Assembly: GCA_937874695.1 (NCBI GenBank)
Contig: CALNAJ010000027.1
Location: 240,589 to 304,588, forward strand
DNA: 64,000 nt
Source: an uncultured Lactobacillus sp.
GTDB taxonomy: Bacteria; Bacillota; Bacilli; Lactobacillales; Lactobacillaceae
Direction: 5' to 3'
In this document: positions 52,596 through 61,474 of the stretch, piece by piece
Layout of the letters: each line of letters starts with the position of its first letter
Position numbering within the stretch: the first letter of the stretch is position 1
Program-made: the position numbers and the translations under genes
Notes under the pieces: model-generated
Seen by the model: the letters and a program-made list of their open reading frames with translations, nothing else
Told to the model about the DNA's origin: nothing
Databases searched by the model: none

Positions 52596-52783
52596 GTCGC
52601 TTCCGGCTGTCAGGGATTCTGCCTGCTGTGGGGAACGCTTACAGCCAAAGCGCGGGCTTCCAGCTCGGGTCGAAGCTACGAAAGCCCACGTATCTTCAAC
52701 CGCGTCCCACGCTGTAAGGCCGGGAGAAAACGCCCGGTCTAACACCGTCGTCACGGCCGGCTCCATCCCTGACCTCCTCCAGC
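52596..52783 (-). repeat. Structured dispersed repeat, type A, copy 7
   Basis: Type A element in reverse orientation. The closing helix pairs CAGGGAT (52611-52617) with ATCCCTG (52765-52771). The conserved loop CCCGCGCTTTGG is present. The 3' end lies 35 bp upstream of the RHH-SPFH promoter. Confidence 0.85.
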
Positions 52784-52925
52784 TACTACTGCTTCTTGAG
52801 CCAACACCAAACGGTTTGGAAACGTGATATACGGATGATATTGGCAGATTTCATGAGAAGGCAATGAACGGTCCAGTTAGAAGATTTTATATTACTAATG
52901 CTTCCGGAAGAAAACATGTACATAA

Positions 52926-52967
52926 AACCCGCGAGCATCTGCCAATTTCGACAAGTACTCGCGGGTT
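52926..52967 (-). terminator. Terminator of pepQ
   Basis: AACCCGCGAG (52926-52935) pairs with CTCGCGGGTT (52958-52967); on the minus strand the hairpin is followed by TTTATG. Confidence 0.75.
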
Positions 52968-52990
52968 ATTTTAAAGCGATTTAAGGGATG

Positions 52991-54088
52991 TTAGCCCACG
53001 TAAGTTAATTCCTTAGAGGTGTGGGTGAATGGGAGGCTGCCGTCAGCCGTGACGTGGACGCAGTCTTCAATCCGGACGCCGGCGACACCTGGGATATAGA
53101 TGCCGGGTTCGATGGAGAAGCACATACCGGGTTCTAGGACCAGGTCGTTGCCTTCCATAATGGATGGGAATTCGTGATCGCTCATGCCCATACCATGGCC
53201 GAGACGGTGAATGAAGTATTCGCCGTAGCCAGCCTTGGTGATGATGTCACGGGCAATCTTGTCCAGTTCAGCAGCGGTCAGACCGGGCTTAACTGCGGCT
53301 TGGGCCGTCAGTTGGGCTTCCAGACAGACGTCGTAGATTTCCTTTTGCTTGGCGGTAGGGGTGCCTAAAGCCACCGTCCGGGAAGCGTCGGAGATGTAGC
53401 CGTCATAGACCGTACCGAGGTCAAAGAGAACCAGTTCATTGTTGGCAAACTTGGTGTCATTGGTGGCACCATGTGGTTCAGCGGCGTGGGCACCGGCTTG
53501 AACTAGGCTTCCGAAAGACATTTCCATAATGCCTTCCTTCATTAAAGCGTATTGCAATTCAGCAACGGCGGATTGTTCCGTCTTGCCAGCTTTAACGGCT
53601 GCGAAGCCATGTTCAAAGGCGAAATCGTCCCATTTGCCGGCGATTTCCAATTTCTTGATTTCTTCTTCAGACTTGATTAACCGCATACGTTCGATAAACG
53701 TCGTGATGTCTAAGTCGAAGCGGGGACTGGTGAATTGCGCAGCTAAGGCTTCCATCCGGGCAACTTGGAGTTGGCCTTTCTCTAAAGCGATGTGTTCTGG
53801 ATTCACGTGGCGTTGCTTAACTTGATCGGCAATCATGGCCCATGGGTTTTCATGGTCCAGATAGCCGACGACAGGGAACTTCCAGCCGGTCTCCTTGATA
53901 ACTTCAACTTCCAAGGCAGGTGCGAAGATGAATGGGTCTTGGTCTGGGAAGATCACTAAAGCCAGGACCCGTTCGATTGGGTCACTGCCAAAGCCAGTCA
54001 GGTATTGAATGGTCTTGGGATTGCTTAAGTAGGTCATGCTGGCGTGGTGTTCCGCCGTCCATTGCTGAATTTGTTCGAGTTTCGTCAT
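52991..54088 (-). CDS. pepQ: Xaa-Pro dipeptidase
   Basis: An M24 metallopeptidase cleaving X-proline dipeptides. The 365 residues have an N-terminal creatinase-like domain and a C-terminal pita-bread domain with metal ligands in DLGTVYDGYISDASRT, RLGHGMGMSDHEFP, EPGMCFSIEPGIYI and RIEDCV. It is divergent from ccpA with a shared cre site, the arrangement known from several lactobacilli. Confidence 0.96.
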   Translation of the reverse strand: MTKLEQIQQWTAEHHASMTYLSNPKTIQYLTGFGSDPIERVLALVIFPDQDPFIFAPALEVEVIKETGWKFPVVGYLDHENPWAMIADQVKQRHVNPEHIALEKGQLQVARMEALAAQFTSPRFDLDITTFIERMRLIKSEEEIKKLEIAGKWDDFAFEHGFAAVKAGKTEQSAVAELQYALMKEGIMEMSFGSLVQAGAHAAEPHGATNDTKFANNELVLFDLGTVYDGYISDASRTVALGTPTAKQKEIYDVCLEAQLTAQAAVKPGLTAAELDKIARDIITKAGYGEYFIHRLGHGMGMSDHEFPSIMEGNDLVLEPGMCFSIEPGIYIPGVAGVRIEDCVHVTADGSLPFTHTSKELTYVG

Positions 54089-54198
54089 GAAATCACCCCT
54101 TCAATTAATGTCATTAGTATACCATCAAAAGGGGGGTAATTTAAGAATATGAAGCGTTCTGCCTTGAAAATTCTGTGAAAATAAGGTATTCTTTGATG

Positions 54199-54212
54199 TG
54201 AAAGCGTTTTCA
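54199..54212. promoter_or_regulatory. cre site between pepQ and ccpA
   Basis: TGAAAGCGTTTTCA is an excellent catabolite-responsive element. It ends 3 bp before the ccpA -35 box, in position for autoregulation of ccpA and possibly pepQ. Confidence 0.88.
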
Positions 54213-54215
54213 CTC

Positions 54216-54244
54216 TTGCGTCCATGAAAACAATTCTGTATACT
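54216..54244 (+). promoter_or_regulatory. Promoter of ccpA
   Basis: TTGCGT (54216-54221) and TATACT (54239-54244) with 17-bp spacing. Confidence 0.75.
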
Positions 54245-54304
54245 GGTCAAGTTGCTTGAAAACGAATGAAAACAAATCAAAACAAGAAAGAAAGGGCTCT
54301 CGCT

Positions 54305-55306
54305 ATGGAAAAACAGACAGTTACGATTTATGATGTGGCACGTGAAGCGGCGGTTTCAATGGCCACCGTTTCCCGGGTTGTTAACGGCAATCCTAATGTA
54401 AAACCAGCTACGCGCAAAAAAGTTTTGGAGGTTATTGACCGACTCGACTACCGGCCAAACGCCGTTGCACGAGGCTTAGCAAGTAAGAAGACGACGACCA
54501 TCGGGGTGATTATTCCCGACGTGACCAACGCCTACTTCTCTTCATTAGCACGTGGAATCGATGACATTGCCATGATGTACAAGTACAATATTATTTTGAC
54601 CAACTCCGATGAAAACGGCGGCAAAGAAGTTCAGGTATTGAACACTTTGATGGCCAAGCAAGTTGATGGGATTATTTTCATGGGGAACCAAGTGACCGAT
54701 GAACTTCGTGAAGAATTCCGGCGTTCAAAGGCCCCAGTTGTCTTAGCCGGTTCAGTTGACGCCGAAAAGACCCAACCTAGTGTTAACATCGACTACGTGG
54801 CGGCCGTTGCGGAAGCTGTGAAGAACCTGATCGACCACGGCAACCAAAAGATTGCCTTCGTTTCAGGTTCCATGAAGCAAGCAATCAACCATGATTACCG
54901 GTTGAAAGGTTACAAGAAAGCCTTGAAAGACGCTGGCATTGCTTACGATGACAAGTTAGTCTTTGAAACGGATTACACGTATAAAGCCGGCCAATCTTTG
55001 GAACCAGCTTTGAGCGCTGCCGGTGCCACTGCTGCCTTTGTGGGTGACGATGAACTGGCTGCGGGTGTGATGAACGGTTTGACCGATGCTGGTGTCGACG
55101 TTCCCGGTGAATTCGAAGTCATTACCAGTAATGACACGAAGCTAACGGAACTGGTTCGGCCTAAGATGAGTTCTATCACCCAACCACTCTATGATATTGG
55201 TGCCGTAGCAATGCGGTTGTTAACTAAGTTAATGAACAACGAAAGTGTTGATGAAAACACGGTCATCTTACCTTATGGCTTGATGAAGCGCAGCTCAACG
55301 AAGTAG
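54305..55306 (+). CDS. ccpA: Catabolite control protein A
   Basis: A LacI-family global regulator that binds cre sites with Ser46-phosphorylated HPr. The 333 residues have the helix-turn-helix VTIYDVAREAAVSMATVSRV, hinge DYRPNAVARGLASKK, and a periplasmic-binding-protein-like core (TTTIGVIIPDVTNAYFSSL). I use the ATG at 54305 after AAAGGG, which gives the standard CcpA length. The cre sites here and at the PTS operon are its probable targets. Confidence 0.96.
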   Translation: MEKQTVTIYDVAREAAVSMATVSRVVNGNPNVKPATRKKVLEVIDRLDYRPNAVARGLASKKTTTIGVIIPDVTNAYFSSLARGIDDIAMMYKYNIILTNSDENGGKEVQVLNTLMAKQVDGIIFMGNQVTDELREEFRRSKAPVVLAGSVDAEKTQPSVNIDYVAAVAEAVKNLIDHGNQKIAFVSGSMKQAINHDYRLKGYKKALKDAGIAYDDKLVFETDYTYKAGQSLEPALSAAGATAAFVGDDELAAGVMNGLTDAGVDVPGEFEVITSNDTKLTELVRPKMSSITQPLYDIGAVAMRLLTKLMNNESVDENTVILPYGLMKRSSTK

Positions 55307-55320
55307 TTGATTGCGACAGA

Positions 55321-55350
55321 GGGCGCGAAAGGAGACTTTCGGGTCCTTTT
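55321..55350 (+). terminator. Terminator after ccpA
   Basis: CGAAAG (55326-55331) pairs with CTTTCG (55336-55341) with outer GG/CC pairs, followed by TTTTG. The next 260 bp holds only a CAGCCA/TGGCTG hairpin (55391-55434). Confidence 0.7.
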
Positions 55351-55611
55351 GTTTAGAATAAAAATAGATTTTTAGGCAGGAGCTGATGAACAGCCACTGC
55401 AGGTTGACGACGGTCGTCTGCTGGCTGGTTCTAATCGCATAATTCAGTCAAAATTAAGGCCAGCTTAACGTTTAACCCATATGGATGTGCTACAATAATA
55501 GGCAACTATGCACGGCGTCAGTCGATGTTCTATCAGGGGCAGTCGAACATTTTTGACTGACCAAACTGGGATTGATGTCGTGTGAAATTGGACGAATTGG
55601 AGGTGGGGTTG

Positions 55612-56445
55612 GTGAGTGAAAATAGCCGGATGGCACGCTATCATTCAGATGAGCTGGAAAATCCACAGCAACAACCACAGAAACCGCAACAAACGTACCA
55701 ACGCCGACCTGCTCTGGCACGGTGGGTGGCTGTCTTAGTCATGCTCTTTACCCTGTCAATTGGCCTGAAGGTGACGGTCTTTAATGCCAACTATACGGCT
55801 GGAGTGGTCTCTAGATCCAATGTTGGGCAAAAGGTCATTAATCAGCTAAACAATGAGTTGGAAAGCCTGGGTGTCAGTGGGAGTCCCGTCACATCGGGTA
55901 TCGCCCAGCCGTATTTGGCACAGGGGGTCGCGCAACTCTATGGAGAGACGGCGACGACCACTATTGATAATACGGAACTGACAACGGCCATTAGCACGCA
56001 GGCACAGACAATGGGGGTCACGGCAACCGCCGGGATGACCACGGCGCTGGTGAAGGAAGCCAAGAAGGTTGTGCAGGCGGCCTTCAGTACGCCAGCGATG
56101 ACTCAGGCGTCACCTAAGATTAAAAAGGCCAAGACCCTTGATTTCTGGTTGATGATTGCCACTGTATTGCTGGCAATTGTCACCGTGATGTATGCCTTCA
56201 GCGTACGTCACGTCATGGCTAGTCTGGGGCCAGGACTCGCATTGGGTGGCCTGTTGACGGGAATTGTTGGGGCGGCTGGTTACTATTTATTGCCAACGCT
56301 GATTCCTGCATCAACCGCAACCGTCACTAGCATGATCACAACGGTTGGTCGCAGTGGTATCGGGGTAATCATCTTCGCCGGCGTTGCTGAGATTGTCCTG
56401 GGCTTGCTAGTGATGCTCGGACATCGAACATTCCGCAAAGACTAA
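55612..56445 (+). CDS. Membrane protein of unknown function
   Basis: A 277-residue protein that I do not recognise. It has a Gln/Pro-rich cytoplasmic start, a membrane helix at about 40-62, an extracellular region of about 110 residues rich in Thr and Ala, and three more membrane helices (about 178-275) ending HRTFRKD. The GTG at 55612 follows GGAGGTGGGG. An upstream in-frame GTG (55582) is less likely. It has its own terminator and no operon partners. Confidence 0.65.
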   Translation: MSENSRMARYHSDELENPQQQPQKPQQTYQRRPALARWVAVLVMLFTLSIGLKVTVFNANYTAGVVSRSNVGQKVINQLNNELESLGVSGSPVTSGIAQPYLAQGVAQLYGETATTTIDNTELTTAISTQAQTMGVTATAGMTTALVKEAKKVVQAAFSTPAMTQASPKIKKAKTLDFWLMIATVLLAIVTVMYAFSVRHVMASLGPGLALGGLLTGIVGAAGYYLLPTLIPASTATVTSMITTVGRSGIGVIIFAGVAEIVLGLLVMLGHRTFRKD

Positions 56446-56464
56446 TGATATTAACCAATATGTA

Positions 56465-56494
56465 AGCTCGAGATGAACAGTCTCGGGCTTTTTT
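56465..56494 (+). terminator. Terminator after the unknown membrane protein
   Basis: AGCTCGAGA pairs with TCTCGGGCT, followed by six T. Confidence 0.82.
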
Positions 56495-56833
56495 AGCGTG
56501 ATTTATTAACCTATAAAATCCAACACCCCCTGTCGATTTAATTAGCGGGTAATATCGTTAAAATAATTAACCTTTTTTGAGAAAATTGATTGACCCCACC
56601 CAGTCGGTCGTTATAAAATGATAGAAATTGTTTTAAACTATAAATCAAAGACTAGATTTGATGATTGGTTATTTAATAAGGTTGAGGGACTAACTTGGTT
56701 GCACAAACAAGAATTAGTTGCACAAATTAAACCAGTCATTAGAATGTTGAGTTAAGAGTAAGGGTTCGTTACCCGAAGTTGCGAGGTAACGGCCGGGTTG
56801 GCTAGCCTGGTCTTTTTGAGAGGAGCAATTACC
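56495..56833 (+). promoter_or_regulatory. Leader of the surface-protein gene with direct repeats
   Basis: The region is AT-rich. A perfect 10-bp direct repeat GTTGCACAAA occurs at 56698-56707 and 56717-56726, start to start 19 bp, near two helix turns. Then CGTTACC pairs with GGTAACG (about 56767-56791), giving a leader hairpin, and GGCTAGCC with TTTTT follows. The repeats could bind a response regulator. Confidence 0.45.
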
Positions 56834-59800
56834 ATGGCGGTAAAAGAACATTACAAGATGTACAAGGATGGGAAACACTGGGTTTTCGCTGCGATCACAG
56901 TCGCTGCAATCGGTTTGGGGACGGCAGTTGGCCAAGATACTTTAGCACATGCGGATAACACCATGACGGGAGCCGAGACGACACAGGCAAGTGGCAATAG
57001 CGCCGATCCAAGCAGCACTGCGACGTTACAGAAGACAGTCTCGGATACACCAGTATCAGCTGAAAAAACTGACTCTGGTGACACAACGACCGATGTGACC
57101 GAAGCCAAGGACTCTGAGAGCGGTAATTCTGGGAAGAGCGATCACTCAGATGTGACTCCAGATGAGTCAACTAGTGGCAATCAGACCACTCAGGATGCTG
57201 GTGAGATCGCCACTAGTGACGTGTCAAACAATGACGGGGCAACCAGTGAAGATACTGGGGCGCTTCCTAATTCTGACGATGATGCTGGAAGCTGGGGAAA
57301 CGCTGGTGGTGACACGACGTCTGCTGGTAACCAGGACTCAGGTGAAGCTGGCCAAAATGGCAGCGGTAACACGTCGGATTTGAAAACGTCAGGGGATTCT
57401 ACGACAGGTGATACGCCGGGTGTCACTAGCATACCAGTTGTGCCTGATGCCGAGACAAACAGCAATGTAGGTGATACGCCTAACGCGACAAAACTTAACG
57501 TAGATGAACTTGGGGATGATGAATCAGTGTTGCCACTGAACGTGTCCAAGTTTGCTATCAATAACACTTTGCTCGGTGCTGAAGCGTTCAGCCTCGACAT
57601 GCCCGGGGAAGCTAACAGTTTAATTCGAGGGTTAAGTGCAACGGCAGCCCCGGTCGCAGATCCTAGCAATTTATCGCACATCATCAATGCCGATGGAACG
57701 GTTACCATTACTGGTGCGTATAGTGACGTTGGGGACACTTTAGTTATTCCGTCAACTATTGTTGTTGGCGATAAGGTACTGAATGTTACGGGCATTGGAC
57801 AAGGGTTCAACTCTGGTTATCACAATACAGATAACTTAAAAACATTAATTATTGAAAATGGCATCACGTCCATTGCAGATAACGCCTTCTCCTATCTCAA
57901 GAACTTAACGACCATTGATCTAAGCCAAAACCAGACGTTACAAACTATTGGGAATCAAGCTTTCGTCAACGATGGGATAACCACATTGGTTCTACCAGAC
58001 AGCGTGACGACAATCGGTGATCAGGCCTTTGAAAGCAATCCGTTGTCTAGCGTGACTTTTTCTAAGAACCTGCAAACTATCGGTAGTGAGGCTTTTGAAT
58101 ATGATCCACTGACTACGGTTGACTTGAGTAGCAGCACTGCATTGACGTCAATTGGGGACAATGCCTTCTATAGCACGCGTATCGCGTCACTCTCACTGCC
58201 AACTAGTCTACAAACTATTGGGGCAAAAGCGTTTGCCTCCATCGCTGAATTGACGAGTGTTACGATTCCGTCTGGCGTGACGTCAATCGGGGACAGTGCC
58301 TTTATTCAGGATAGCAATCTGGCTACCTTGACCTTTGCGGTGGGCAGTCAACTTCAGACTATCGGTGAGAATGCGTTCACTTATGACAGTTTGACCAGTT
58401 TAGATCTGCCAGAGAGCCTGGTCACTATTAAGAATGGTGCTTTTGCGGCCAACACGCAGTTGACGTCGTTAAATTTTGCGGCGAATGGCAACCTGGCGAC
58501 AATCGGGGCCCACGCGTTTGAAAATGACAATGGCTTAACGACCCTAACATTGCCGGCTAGTTTGACGACATTGGGGGACTTTGCGTTCAGTACGAACCAT
58601 AACTTAAGCTCAGTGACTTTTGCCGATGGGACACAACCCGTGACAATCGGTAACAGCGCCTTTATCTATGATACGAAGTTAACCAGTGTGATATTGCCGG
58701 CTAACCTGACAGCAATTGGTGCACAAGCTTTCTTGTCCAACACGAGTCTGCCCACCATCATCCTGCCAGCCAACCTGGTCAGCATTGGTGCCAACGCCTT
58801 CACTTATGATCAAGCTCTTCAGACCGTTGATATGACTGGAGCTGCGAGCTTAACGACGATTGGCAACGGCGCCTTCGAATACGCTGGCTTGACTGGAAAA
58901 TTAACGCTGCCAACGAATCTGACGACGATTGGCAATTTGGCATTTGCTGCTAACAACCTAACCAGCGTGGTCTTAAATGAAAATCTCCAGACGGTTGGTG
59001 ATAGTGCCTTTATTTACAACAATTTGACGGGGGCGGTGGTCTTCCCAGCAACTTTGACGTCGATCGGTCAGATGGCCTTCTATGGGAATCAACTGACGGG
59101 GGTTAGCTTGCCAACGACGGTTAATCAAGTGGGCGCGAACGCCTTTAGTTACAATCAAATCACCAATCTAAGCGCTGGTGCCGGGACCTCTAGTCTGGCA
59201 TTGAATCAGAATGCTTATTACTTTGTCGGTAAGCAGCCGACTGTTTCGCTGTCTGACCTCTTCACCGTAGCGCTCGGTGACAAAGCCATCACGAGTACTA
59301 ACGTTAGCAATCTGACGGCGGGCGTCACCCTCAACAGTGATGGGACGTTCGATGTGCCAGCCGGCGTCGATCAGTTTACGTTTAACTGGTCCATGACCGA
59401 TAACGGCACTACCTACACCGGGCAGTACCAAGTTGTGATGGACAATCCAGACATTAAAGTGCATAACTCCACTGTCTTTTACGGGGATAATTGGACACCG
59501 GGCGACAATCTGGTGAGTGCCATTACACCGGGACATGACGAACTTACTATTGATGATTTGACCGTTAAAATCAATGAGTTAGATGAGAACGGCAAGGTTG
59601 TTGTCGATACCGATGGTAATCCGGTGGTTGTGGCGGCTGGCGATGTCACGAACAAAGCTGGCACTTACCAAGTCACTTACAGTTATGGCAGTAATTCGGC
59701 TGTAGCTTTGGTGACCGTGGAGAAGCGGACGGCAACTTACACCGTTAGTGGCAATCAGACAGTGACCTATAATGGGAAAGTGCCAACGCTGGACATGGCC

Positions 59801-61210
59801 AACTTCAACGCGGCACTGAGTAATGACCTGCCGTACACGCTTAAAGATGGGGACCTTACACTTGCTTATACCGATGATAATGGCAAGCAGGTTCTTCTGA
59901 CGGATGATAACACTACGGATTTTGTTAACGTCGGCACCTATGACGTCGTGGTTAACCCCGCTGCTTGGGACCGATTGGTTGCTGAAACACCGGCCGTTTC
60001 CAACTATGATTGGACGGGATCCAAGTCAATTGCAACACTGACGATTGCGCCGGCCGAATTGACTATCAGCGTGGCTAATCAGTCGATGGTTTATGGCGAT
60101 GATGAACCTCAGGCTAAAGTGACCATTAAGGATGCTGCCGGCAATGATATCAGTGATTCTGGCATCACGGTGACACGGGATGCTGGCACTAATGCTGGAA
60201 CCTACAACTACAAGCTGGATACGTCGAAAATGAGTAGAAATTATACGATTGCTGGCGATCCAATGCTAGGTGCATTAACGATTGAGAAGGCGCCGCTGAC
60301 GGTGACTGTGGCCGACCAAACTATGGCTGCTGGGACGCAGGAACCCGCTGCTAACGTCACCATCGTCGATAGTAAAGGCAATCCAGTCACAGATTCTGGT
60401 ATCACGGTGACGCGGACTGCCGGGACGACCGCTGGTATTTATGCTTATCTCTTGAATACGGATGCGCTCAACGCCAACTATCAGGTGGCCAGTGCAACAG
60501 TTGGGTCACTGACGATTACGGCAGTTCCCGCTACCGTGACTGGGAGCAACTACACCATGAACGTGGGGGATGCAGCGCCGACTGTTGGTGATTTCAAGGC
60601 GGCCGCCACGGATACCAACGGTCAGGCAGTTGACAGTAGTGAGATCACCTTGGACCTGGGGACGGCCGACTTGACCACGCCTGGGACCTATCAGGTCACT
60701 TTACGCTATGGTGATGATGCAACGGCCACGGTTCTACTGACGGTTGTGGCAAAGACGACGGGTGGCGGTGATGGTGATGGCGGAAATACTGGTGGCGGCA
60801 CGGGTCCCGTTGATCCGACGGACCCAGTGGACCCCACCGATCCAACCGACCCAAGCAAGCCGACCGATCCCGATGAGCCTGACCACGAAGTCATCAGTGA
60901 TGGTGGTACGGGGGCGACGGTCAAACCGGGTATCGATATCAGCCTCAAGAATCCAACGACAGCTCCGGGTAAGTACGTGACGAGTGGTGCCGGAGCTCAC
61001 ATCAAGGGGTCACAGCTAGGCATGAATCAGGTTACGTCAATCAAGTCTACGCCGGTGAACCTGCAGGCCCTGGGCGATGCCAACCAGGCAGATACAGCTC
61101 AAACGACGTTGCCACAGACTAATGAGGCGACAACACCATGGTGGTCCGCTCTGGGCCTCCTGGTGGGTGGTTTAAGCCTATTCGGGTATCGTAAGAAGCG
61201 TCACAACTAA
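56834..61210 (+). CDS. Large LPxTG surface protein with BspA-type leucine-rich repeats
   Basis: A 1458-residue wall-anchored adhesin-like protein. The N-terminus has a KxYKxGKxW signal (KMYKDGKHW, then a hydrophobic stretch to about residue 40), which marks accessory-Sec-type or glycoprotein secretion. Residues about 40-230 are Ser/Thr/Asp/Gly rich. Residues about 335-775 hold roughly 20 BspA-like repeats of the form TIGxxAFxxNxLTSVxLP. Then come several MBG-like/Ig-like beta repeats (about 965-1230), a Pro/Asp/Thr wall-spanning stretch (about 1320-1350) and a sortase motif LPQTN (about 1425) with membrane helix and RKKRHN tail. The start follows GAGAGGAGC. The ligand is unknown. Confidence 0.9.
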   Translation: MAVKEHYKMYKDGKHWVFAAITVAAIGLGTAVGQDTLAHADNTMTGAETTQASGNSADPSSTATLQKTVSDTPVSAEKTDSGDTTTDVTEAKDSESGNSGKSDHSDVTPDESTSGNQTTQDAGEIATSDVSNNDGATSEDTGALPNSDDDAGSWGNAGGDTTSAGNQDSGEAGQNGSGNTSDLKTSGDSTTGDTPGVTSIPVVPDAETNSNVGDTPNATKLNVDELGDDESVLPLNVSKFAINNTLLGAEAFSLDMPGEANSLIRGLSATAAPVADPSNLSHIINADGTVTITGAYSDVGDTLVIPSTIVVGDKVLNVTGIGQGFNSGYHNTDNLKTLIIENGITSIADNAFSYLKNLTTIDLSQNQTLQTIGNQAFVNDGITTLVLPDSVTTIGDQAFESNPLSSVTFSKNLQTIGSEAFEYDPLTTVDLSSSTALTSIGDNAFYSTRIASLSLPTSLQTIGAKAFASIAELTSVTIPSGVTSIGDSAFIQDSNLATLTFAVGSQLQTIGENAFTYDSLTSLDLPESLVTIKNGAFAANTQLTSLNFAANGNLATIGAHAFENDNGLTTLTLPASLTTLGDFAFSTNHNLSSVTFADGTQPVTIGNSAFIYDTKLTSVILPANLTAIGAQAFLSNTSLPTIILPANLVSIGANAFTYDQALQTVDMTGAASLTTIGNGAFEYAGLTGKLTLPTNLTTIGNLAFAANNLTSVVLNENLQTVGDSAFIYNNLTGAVVFPATLTSIGQMAFYGNQLTGVSLPTTVNQVGANAFSYNQITNLSAGAGTSSLALNQNAYYFVGKQPTVSLSDLFTVALGDKAITSTNVSNLTAGVTLNSDGTFDVPAGVDQFTFNWSMTDNGTTYTGQYQVVMDNPDIKVHNSTVFYGDNWTPGDNLVSAITPGHDELTIDDLTVKINELDENGKVVVDTDGNPVVVAAGDVTNKAGTYQVTYSYGSNSAVALVTVEKRTATYTVSGNQTVTYNGKVPTLDMANFNAALSNDLPYTLKDGDLTLAYTDDNGKQVLLTDDNTTDFVNVGTYDVVVNPAAWDRLVAETPAVSNYDWTGSKSIATLTIAPAELTISVANQSMVYGDDEPQAKVTIKDAAGNDISDSGITVTRDAGTNAGTYNYKLDTSKMSRNYTIAGDPMLGALTIEKAPLTVTVADQTMAAGTQEPAANVTIVDSKGNPVTDSGITVTRTAGTTAGIYAYLLNTDALNANYQVASATVGSLTITAVPATVTGSNYTMNVGDAAPTVGDFKAAATDTNGQAVDSSEITLDLGTADLTTPGTYQVTLRYGDDATATVLLTVVAKTTGGGDGDGGNTGGGTGPVDPTDPVDPTDPTDPSKPTDPDEPDHEVISDGGTGATVKPGIDISLKNPTTAPGKYVTSGAGAHIKGSQLGMNQVTSIKSTPVNLQALGDANQADTAQTTLPQTNEATTPWWSALGLLVGGLSLFGYRKKRHN

Positions 61211-61222
61211 ACATGATGAGGA

Positions 61223-61257
61223 GAAGCCTCAGCCGGGTTATTTACGGCTGAGGCTTC
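61223..61257 (+). terminator. Terminator after the surface protein
   Basis: GAAGCCTCAGCCG (61223-61235) pairs with CGGCTGAGGCTTC (61245-61257), followed by TTATGTT. Confidence 0.82.
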
Positions 61258-61401
61258 TTATGTTCTGGCTGTTTTCAAGGGTGATAAGTTTTCTCTCATA
61301 CTAGGGAAAACAATTGCGTTTTTTTCTGAAGTCTTGATTAAGATCGTTCCAAACATGCGACAGAATTCTCCAGAATGACATTAGTAAAGAGTAGGGGGAC
61401 T

Positions 61402-61436
61402 AAAAAGGAGGTCAGCTCATTGATGAGCTGACCTCC
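61402..61436 (-). terminator. Terminator of the second amino-acid importer
   Basis: GGAGGTCAGCTCA (61407-61419) pairs with TGAGCTGACCTCC (61424-61436). On the minus strand TTTTT (61406-61402) follows. Confidence 0.88.
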
Positions 61437-61474
61437 CGAGACGCATAAGTGTTGTGAATTTTAAAGTAACGAGA

